DNA of 64,000 bases. It comes from Silene conica (taxonomy: Eukaryota > Streptophyta > Magnoliopsida > Caryophyllales > Caryophyllaceae). How positions within the stretch are numbered: the stretch's first letter is position 1; every line of letters begins with the position of its first letter. A program made the translations under genes and the position numbers. The DNA is taken from NCBI GenBank assembly GCA_029255685.2, contig CM055317.2, positions 71,041,460 to 71,105,459 of the forward strand, in the 5' to 3' direction. Below, piece by piece: positions 57,241-64,000 of this stretch. Below the pieces are notes generated by a model. That model saw nothing but the letters and a program-made list of their open reading frames with translations, had not been told where the DNA came from and searched no databases.

Positions 57241-57980
57241 TTTTGATTTCTCTAAAGTATATATTTGACATTTATCTTATTTTCTTTTTCCTTAATATAA
57301 TTAAATAAATTATCTCATTTATTTCCCATAATTAAGTAAGAAAGTGTATAATATTCACTTGAATAGTAATGCTACTCTTGTACCAAAAAATAGTAGTGTT
57401 GCTCTAAATTTGGGTGAATGTGTGCTTGATCGCAAACGTTCCTTTTAAGTAGAAATTTGTATATTGTTAATTACTTATTTAACTACTTTCATTATTTTAG
57501 TCCACACATTCTGAATCTAGTTGTAGGTATTCATTTTAAATTTGAAGGATAAAGTAATATAAAAAAGATAAGAATATACTGTAATACATAAGGAAAAGTA
57601 ACAGATTTGTCTCCATATCCCAATGTTTGACTATTTTGATCCATTTTAATGTTAAGACGAAGACAAACTGAATTTGTTCTTTCTTTCGCTTTCCCATTTA
57701 CATTTTTATTAGAATGTTGAATAAAGGTAATAGCCTTAAATAGTAAGTATATAATATTAGAGAATAATATTCTAAGTCTAATAGGAAAATTGTGAATAAT
57801 CAATTATATTCTAATTCATTTCCCATTTTTCATTTTTAATAAAAACGTTGAATAAAGTTAATTTTTAAATAGTAAACATTTAAATCTTAAAGAATAATAA
57901 TACTCTAAATCTAACAGGAAAATTGTAAAAATTTAACTATCTTTTTTATTTTCTAATATATTCTAATAGAAAAATTGTAA
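57241..57980. other. Unassigned AT-rich spacer
   Basis: No gene. The 90-codon minus frame at 57531-57803 has no domain and is probably chance. Confidence 0.4.
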
Positions 57981-58190
57981 ATAATTTATTATTTTCTTAA
58001 TTTTTAATTCTAATAGGAAAATTATAAATAAATTATTATTTAATTATCTATTTTCTAATTTCCTAATTCTAATTGAAAAATTGTAAATAATTAAATTATT
58101 TACTAATCTATTTTCTAATTTCCTAATTCTAATTGAAAAATTGTAAATAATTAAATTATTTCCTAATTTTAGTAGGAAAATTGTAAATAA
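57981..58190. repeat. Short tandem repeats of about 58 bp
   Basis: AATCTATTTTCTAATTTCCT followed by AATTCTAATTGAAAAATTGT and AAATAATTAAATTATTT is repeated at about 58045-58100 and 58104-58158, with weaker copies on both sides. The core AGGAAAATTGTAAATAA occurs at least five times between 57900 and 58190. Confidence 0.7.
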
Positions 58191-58559
58191 ATCATTATTT
58201 ATTAGTAATAGTGTTTTGTAAAAGTTGGAGACTATCACGCGCTTAGAAAAAAGCCTCCTTTAATTATATATATAGATTGATTCCAACACTTTAAAATCCC
58301 GAAATTCGTTATCACCCTAGTTATACCTATATTTAGCCGGAATAAAACATGAAAATGATTGATGGCTAAATGATCCAAGTCATCCAACCTACTATACGTC
58401 GTCGATAAATTACTAATTATCGTCGACACTTTTTAATGAAATTCCTAAACTACCCTTCCTATCCCTTTCTTTGATTTTTTTTTTGTTTTTTCTTATTTTG
58501 ATAGATTAGAAACGGAATTAGGATAGATGCCTTAATTTTTGACAGAATTAGGATTGAAT

Positions 58560-59400
58560 CGTAGTTTGAATGTCGGATTTTTATTAATGTAATTTGTTTT
58601 AGGTATGTTTTTACCCGGATTTGTTTCGTGTTCTTGCAAAAAACGAAAAAAAAAGAAAAAGAAAAAAAAAATAAAAATTTGGGACGAAGATAATTTCCGT
58701 CTGGACCTAGGTTCAGACGAAATTTTTTTTCGTCTGGGCCTAGGCTGGGACGAAAAAAAATTGTCTGAACCTAGGTCTAGACAAAAAAAAATTTCGTCCC
58801 AGCCTAGGCCCAGACGAATTATTTTTTTCGTCTGAACCTAGGTCCAGACGGAAAATATTTTCGTCCCAAATTTTTTTTTTTTTACGTTCCGTCTTGCTTT
58901 GTTATAGTAAAAAAAAATAATTTTAAAATGTTTAATTATTTTCAATTGATAATTGATTTATTTGTATTTTTAAAATTATTTTGTTTTCATATAAAAATTG
59001 TCGTTGATCGAATCGCTCGTTGAAATCCGTTGATCGAATCGCACTAAATCGTATTTAATTTTTTGTGCAGAAATCGACAACTTTTTTTTAATGAATTTTA
59101 GTCCGAATTTGCTAATTGTCAGTTTGAATGTCGGATTTTTATTAATGTAATTTGTTTTAGTTATGTTTTTACCCGGATTTGTTTCGTGTTCTTGCCAAAA
59201 TCGAAAAAAAAAAAAAAAAATTGGGACGGAGATAATTTCCGTCTGGGATTTTTTTTTTTCCGTTAAAAAATTGCCGTTGATCGAATCGCTCATTGAAATC
59301 GTTGAAATCCGTTGATCGAATCGCACTAAACCGTATTTAATTTTTTTTGTGAGAATCGACAATTTTTTTTTAATGAATTTTAGTTCGAATTTTCTAATTG
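58560..59400 (+). repeat. Unequal tandem duplication with a palindrome cluster in one copy
   Basis: Copy 1 (58568 to about 59120) and copy 2 (about 59125 to 59400) share TTTGAATGTCGGATTTTTAT, TTTTTACCCGGATTTGTTTC, TTGGGACG(A/G)AGATAATTTC and TTGATCGAATCGCTC. Copy 1 has an extra 58690-58870 segment of palindromes based on CGTCTGGGCCTAGGCTGGGACG-type words (described here only by their core GCCTAGGC). No gene: the 188-codon minus frame at 58976-59542 spans the duplicated DNA and reads repeat sequence. Confidence 0.75.
58690..58870. repeat. Cluster of interlocking hairpins (CCTAGG cores)
   Basis: Five consecutive blocks with cores ACCTAGGT or GCCTAGGC (near 58707, 58738, 58769, 58804, 58836) are bounded by GTCTGG/CCAGAC, CGTCCC/GGGACG or GTCTGAAC/GTTCAGAC arms. 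The outer blocks also pair with each other, so the whole segment can form one large stem. Confidence 0.85.
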
Positions 59401-59593
59401 CCAAAAGGGTTGAAGGAGAGCAAAATTGGTAGTTCATGTAAAGGGTCATAAACTCATAAGTTACCCAAATTCGGCCACTTAGAATAAAGTGGACTGAACA
59501 CAAGCTCATTTGGGCCAAATCTGAATCCCATGTTCTTTCCATTCTCCTGTCCTAGTTCACATAATTCAGCAACTACATGAGCTCATATTTTTT

Positions 59594-59718
59594 AGTAAGT
59601 CTTACTTGTAACGGGTTACTATTTATGATGGATATTTTGTGAGATAAAATAGATAAAAAAAGAGTTAGTGGATATTTTGTGACGGATATACCCGTCGCAA
59701 ATGAGAATTTGTGCATAT
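59594..59718 (+). mobile_element. Fold-back MITE of the GACGGGT/TTTGTGA family, copy 3
   Basis: Left AGTAAGTCTTACTTGTAACG and TGATGGATATTTTGTGAGAT; right TTTGTGACGGATATACCCGT and CGCAAATGAGAATTTGTG. Same layout as 16851-17038. No target duplication determined. Confidence 0.6.
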
Positions 59719-60044
59719 TTTTGTCCCAAACAGTCAATTGGTAAGTAGAGCCATCGACCCTTCACTCATTCACCGAGTTACATAAATATTGAGGAATTAA
59801 TAAGGAGAATTTAACAAATTCAATTTATAATTTTCCCATTTGAGATTGGGTTGTTGGACACAAATGATGATAGAATAACGGAAGCATGTGTAATCTGGTT
59901 TATAAGTCAATTAACAACTAGTAAAATCCATCTACTAAAATCACTTTAAAATAATTAAATTATTGGACTAAACTTTCTATTCATCAAACTAGTAAATGTT
60001 TGATACTCATGATGGGCTATTTTTATTTTTCCGACAATTTTTTT

Positions 60045-60956
60045 ATCACGTGTCCGAAATCACAACATGAGATATCTTATTCGTTTTTATACCCAAAAAA
60101 CATATAAATCACTTTTACCCGATTATCCGATTTTCTGTCGAAACTAACTTATAATATACCGACAATCTCAAATGTCTTCCATTGTTTTTGAATTTTTTTG
60201 TGTCCGCTTTATCTAACTCGAATAATCATCCATGCGATTTTTGAACATTTTTCGGACACTTCAATTTGAATCGTTCGAGTGGTCGTAGCGCGCCATTATT
60301 ATTTTTCTAACCGTTTTCATACCACGTGTCTGAAATCACATCATGAGATATCTTATTCGATTTTACACCCAAAAAACAACTATACATCAGTTTTACACGA
60401 TTATCCGATTTTCGATCGAAACTTAGTCATATCATATATACCGGCAACCTCAAATGTCTTCCGTTATTTTTGAATTTTTTTGTGTCCGCTTTATCTGACT
60501 CTAGTAACTATCGGTGCGATTTTTGTAAATTATTATTCCGAGACCCGAGAGGCCTACAAAACGTTTATTAGACACTTCAATTTGAGTTGTTCGAGTGCAG
60601 ACCATTATTATTTTTCTGTAGGTTTTCATAACAATTGTCCGAAATCGTAACATGAGTATCTTATTGATTTCATACTAAAAAAACAACTATAAATCACTGT
60701 TACACGATTATCTAATTTTTGACCGAAACTGGTTTATAACATACCGACAATCTCAAATGTCCTCCGTTATTTTTAGAAATATTTGTGCTCGCGTTATCTG
60801 TCGCGAGTAACCATCCGTCCGATTTTTGGACAGTTTTGTTCCACGACCTCAGAGGCCTAAAAACCGTGTATTGTACACTTCAATTTGGGTCGTTCGGGTG
60901 GTCGTAGCGGACCATTTTTATTTTTCTGCCGGTTTTCATATCATGTGTACAAAGTC
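60045..60956 (+). repeat. Satellite-like tandem array, cluster C, left part
   Basis: Units of about 300 bp marked by CCCAAAAAACA.CTATA.ATCA near 60080, 60367 and 60670, each with ACCGGCAACCTCAAATGTCT-type, CGTGTATTGTACACTTCAAT-type and GGTCGTAGCGGACCATT-type blocks. Homologous to clusters A and B. Interrupted at 60957 by the TRIM array and resumes at 62213. Confidence 0.8.
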
Positions 60957-62212
60957 TGTAACAACCCGACCTGGCACCGTTGTAACACACCCCAATAAGA
61001 TGGGAGGTAAGCCTTTGGTCCCATTATTTGTCCTCACTTAAGCCCAAAAGCACAATGCCTTGTTACTAAGTGGTGGGTGGAAGTTATTATAAACATATCA
61101 CAAGCCTCACATTCTACCGATGTGGGACAACTTTCCTCTCATACTCTTGGGGTGTTACAAACTCCCCCACTTAAAGAACACAACGTCCTCGTTGTGCCTC
61201 AAACTTGACCACAACCAGGGCCAAAATCCTCCCCCGCTAGGAGTGTGACCCGGGTACTCCCGACCACAGATTCACCACACGGTCGCAGGGTCGCTCTGAT
61301 ACCATTTTGTAATAACCCGACCCGCCACCGTTGTAACACACCCCAATAAGATGGGAGGTAAGCCTTGGGGCCTATTATTTGTCCTCACTTAAGCCCAAAA
61401 GCACAAGGCCTTGTTACTAAGTGGTGGGTGGAAGTTATTATAAACATATCACAAGCCTCACATTCTACCGATGTGGGACAACTTTCCTCTCATACTCTTG
61501 GGGTGTTACAAACTCCCCCACTTAAAGAACACAAAGTCCTCGTTGTGCCTCAAACTTGACCACAACCAGGGCCAAAATCCTCCCCCGCTAGGTGTGTGAC
61601 CCGGGTACTCCCGACCACAGATTCACCACACGGTCGCAGGGTCGCTCTGATACCATTTTGTAACAACCCGACCCGCCACCGTTGTAACACACCCCAATAA
61701 GATGGGAGGTAAGCCTTTGGTCCCATTATTTGTCCTCACTTAAGCCCAAAAGCACAAGGCCTTGTTACTAAGTGGTGGGTGGAAGTTATTATAAACATAT
61801 CATAAGCCTCACATTCTACCGATGTGGGACAACTTTCCTCTCATACTCTTGGGGTGTTACAAACTCCCCCACTTAAAGAACACAACGTCTTCGTTGTGCC
61901 TCAAACTTGACCACAACCAGGGCCAAAATCCTCCCCCGCTAGGTGTGTGACCCGGGTACTCCCGACCACAGATTCACCACACGGTCGCAGGGTCGCTCTG
62001 ATACCATTTTGTAACAACCCGACCCGCCACCGTTGTAACACACCCCAATAAGATGGGAGGTAAGCCTTGGGGCCCATTATTTGTCCTCACTTAAGCCCAA
62101 AAGCAAAATGCCTTGTTATTAAGTGGTGGATGGAAGTTATTATAAACATATCACAAGCCTCACATTCTACCAATGTGGGAACCCTTTCCTCTCATACTCT
62201 TGGGGTGTTACA
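60957..62212 (-). mobile_element. TRIM retroelement inserted as a tandem of four LTRs and three interiors
   Basis: LTRs at 60957-61159, 61308-61510, 61659-61861 and 62010-62212, each 203 bp, TGTAACAACCCG...TTGGGGTGTTACA, separated by 148-bp interiors; the period is exactly 351. The target duplication AAGTC lies at 60952-60956 and 62213-62217, so the whole array behaves as one insertion. In each interior the plus strand ends GTCGCTCTGATACCATTTTG, the inverse of a TGGTATCAGAGC primer binding site, and starts AAACTCCCCCACTTAAAG, the inverse of a polypurine tract; transcription is therefore on the minus strand. No coding capacity. Copies differ at only a few positions. The 64-71-codon ORFs inside follow the repeats. 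Confidence 0.95.
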
Positions 62213-62940
62213 AAGTCGCTTAATGAACTACCTTATTCGATTTCATACCCAAAAACAATTATAAATCATTTTCACACGATTATCCGAATTTCGGCCGAAA
62301 TTGGCTTATAGCATACCGGCAACCTTAAATGTTTTCTGTTGTTTTTGAAAATTTGTGTGTCCGTGACTCGAGTAACAATACGTGCGATTTTCGCACATTT
62401 TAGTTTCGGACCACATAGGCCTAAAAATCGTGTATTATACACTTTAATTTGAGCCGTTCGAATGGTCGTAGCGGGACATTTTTATTTTCTGCATGTTGTC
62501 ATACCATGTGTCCTAAGTCGCATCACTAGATAACATATTCGATTTTATATCCAAAAAACAACTATACATCACTTCCACACGATTATCCAATTTTCGGCCG
62601 AAACTGGTTTATAGCATACCGGCAAACTCAAATGTATCATCCATGTGGTTTCCGGACATTTATGTTCCGCGACCCGATAGGCCTTAAAAACGTTTATTAT
62701 ACACATCAATTTGAGCCACTCAGGTGGTTGTAGCGAACCATTTTTAATTTTCTGACGGTTTTCATACCACGTGTCTGAAGTTGCACAATGAGCTATCTTA
62801 TTCGATTTTATATCCAAAAACAATTATAAATCACTTTCACACAATTATCCGATTTTCGGCCGAAACTGATTTATAGCATACCGGCAACCTCTAATGTCTT
62901 CCGTTGTTTTTTAAAATATTTATGACCCCTTTGTCTGACT
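62213..62940 (+). repeat. Satellite-like tandem array, cluster C, right part
   Basis: The interrupted unit resumes at AAGTCGCTTAATGAACTA. Further unit markers (TTCGATTTTATATCCAAAAA) are near 62538 and 62803. Blocks GCATACCGGCAACCT and GTGTATTATACACTTTAATT are as in the left part. The array stops at about 62940. Confidence 0.8.
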
Positions 62941-63330
62941 CGATTATTACTTACCCTATGGTGACGGTTTTAGACGTAAAACTGACACCATACCTTACCC
63001 TATTGCGGCGGTTTATACCCCTATGCTGGCGGTTCGGGACTCACAACCGACACCATAGCTTACCCTATGGTGACAGTTTTAGACGCAAAACTGACACCAT
63101 AACTTACCCTATGGTGACGGTTTAGACCCTTATGATGGCGGTTTGGAACTTACAACCGACACCATAGCGTACCCTATGGTGACGGTTTTAACGCACAACC
63201 GACACCGTAGGGTAAGCTACGGTGGCGGTTTTACAACCGACACAAACCTTATGTGACCCCAGCAATCACGTTGCTCCAAAACCGTCACTAATGGTCTTCT
63301 AGAACCGACACCGTAGGGCATAATTCTACT
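62941..63330. repeat. Interdigitated short palindromes (GGTGACGGTTT / AAACCGACACC)
   Basis: At least five direct copies of TACCCTATGGTGACGGTTTT alternate with inverse-type AAAACTGACACCATA and ACAACCGACACCATAG. Adjacent pairs form hairpins, and the last ones switch to CCGTAGGGTA. This looks like the subterminal repeat region of a CACTA-like or other DNA element, but no terminus was found. Confidence 0.65.
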
Positions 63331-64000
63331 AGTTAACCATCTTATTAAAAGTTTTAAAAACCAGCCTTTTGTTCTTGGGGCGGCAGGGGAATTTTGTGGG
63401 GATGGGATCTTTTAAAAAGGAATATTGCGTGGAAAATTGGGGCTTCATCCAATATTAGTGTCCTTAATGATAACTGGGTTAATGGAAAAATTCCAAGGCT
63501 CATCAACGATGGGTTAACAAATACGGAGCCATCAGTTTCAAATATGCGAGTGCGACATCTCTTTAATGAAGGGAATTGGAACTTAGTTCTTCTTCGGAGT
63601 CTTTTCAGTTTTGAAACAATAAGTAAAATTACAGCTATCCAAACTCCAGATGAAAATGATCATGATTTATGTTTCTGGAATTTGTCTAAAGATGGGACGT
63701 ATAAGGTTAAGCAAGGTTACAATTCGGCTACTATAGCTCTATTCTTGAGAAGAATGGAACGGAGAAAGATCAATATAGACTCAAGTGTGTTTCTAAAGCG
63801 ATGATTAGAAATATTTGGCATTTGAAAGGACCTTCAAAATGGCGAATCTTGTTGTGGAAAATCTGTACTAATACGCTGCCTACTAGTAAGGAACTCAATA
63901 AGAGAGTGCCAACTCTTACGTCAAATTGTCACATGTGTGCGACAGAAGGGACGGAAGAAACGATCGAACATATTTTCAAAAATTGCGAGTTCGCAATGAA
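63331..64000 (+). pseudogene. LINE (non-LTR retrotransposon) ORF2 C-terminal fragment, frameshifted, runs off the window
   Basis: The plus strand from about 63370 reads RGILWGWDLLKRNIAWKIGA then LNDNWVNGKIPRL, FWNLSKDGTYKVKQGY. After a frameshift near 63740 it continues EKNGTEKDQYRLKCVSKAMI, RNIWHLKGPSKWRILLWKIC and SNCHMCATEGTEETIEHIFK to the last base. This is the region between the reverse transcriptase and the C-terminus of plant L1-type ORF2: GxxLLK..I.W.IG, W.lskdG.YsVk.gY, and the zinc-binding RVT domain (W....P.K....LWk......LPT......R......C..C....E...H....C). No RT catalytic motif is upstream, where the palindrome array begins, so the copy is 5'-truncated. A frameshift makes it inactive. 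Confidence 0.88.

Noticed and set aside
58976-59542. 188-codon minus-strand ORF, the longest frame in the window
   Set aside because: Encoded by the tandem duplication; the same peptide-like words repeat because the DNA repeats, and poly-A tracts give Phe/Lys runs. No domain.
60957-62212. Interpretation as ordinary satellite DNA or as a Cassandra-type TRIM with 5S sequence
   Set aside because: Each period contains LTR ends, a primer binding site and a polypurine tract, so it is a retroelement; I see no 5S rRNA internal promoter boxes in the LTR.

Overview
The window is nuclear DNA from a flowering plant, almost certainly a core eudicot. It is AT-rich, has spliceosomal intron signals, plant LTR-retrotransposon, TRIM, SINE, MITE, CACTA, MULE and Helitron signatures, and a LATERAL ORGAN BOUNDARIES gene. 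Some dispersed repeats (the GACGGGT/CCGTCGCAA inverted elements) remind me of Caryophyllales genomes, but I cannot confirm the order from sequence alone. Only one intact host protein gene is supported: LOB (LBD family), CDS 24895-25458 on the plus strand, with a long 5' UTR intron (about 22.0-24.88 kb) and a promoter near 21.4-21.85 kb. Nearly everything else is transposable elements, their remnants, satellite-like arrays, or unassigned AT-rich spacer.

Layout. 1-1.3 kb: satellite-like array of about 310-bp units with a MITE inserted. 2.3-10.7 kb: a nest, in which a Tourist-like element is split by a minus-strand Ty3/gypsy-type retroelement (one LTR kept), itself split by a solo LTR with a perfect 5-bp target duplication. 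10.9-18.3 kb: Stowaway and Tourist MITEs, Helitron-like ends and compositionally odd elements with subterminal repeat arrays. 18.65-20.03 kb: a MULE with TIRs of about 430 bp and a perfect 9-bp target duplication. 21.2-25.6 kb: LOB. 25.6-35.3 kb: spacer, a Stowaway MITE, and a GGCCC-motif element holding a Tourist MITE. 35.9-40.7 kb: Helitron-like pieces, an ATCC-motif element and a second satellite cluster. 41.2-46.7 kb: a CACTA element with 29-bp perfect TIRs and a 3-bp target duplication, carrying intron-containing fragments of alpha-glucosidase I (GCS1) and prohibitin. 46.9-57.2 kb: a local repeat array interrupted by a SINE and by a young, complete but non-coding LTR element (48138-56796). 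58.5-59.4 kb: a tandem duplication with a palindrome cluster. 60.0-62.9 kb: the third satellite cluster, with a TRIM inserted as four LTRs and three internal regions at an exact 351-bp period. 62.9-64 kb: a short-palindrome array, then a frameshifted LINE fragment running off the end.

The parts do not form a pathway. LOB is the functional gene; the rest is a record of nested insertions whose order can be read from target duplications. The observations most worth following are the dual gene capture in the CACTA element, the tandem TRIM, the repeated hairpin/polypurine-tract module at the 3' end of the non-coding LTR element, the minisatellites present in the LTRs of three elements, and repeats in the LOB promoter and intron.
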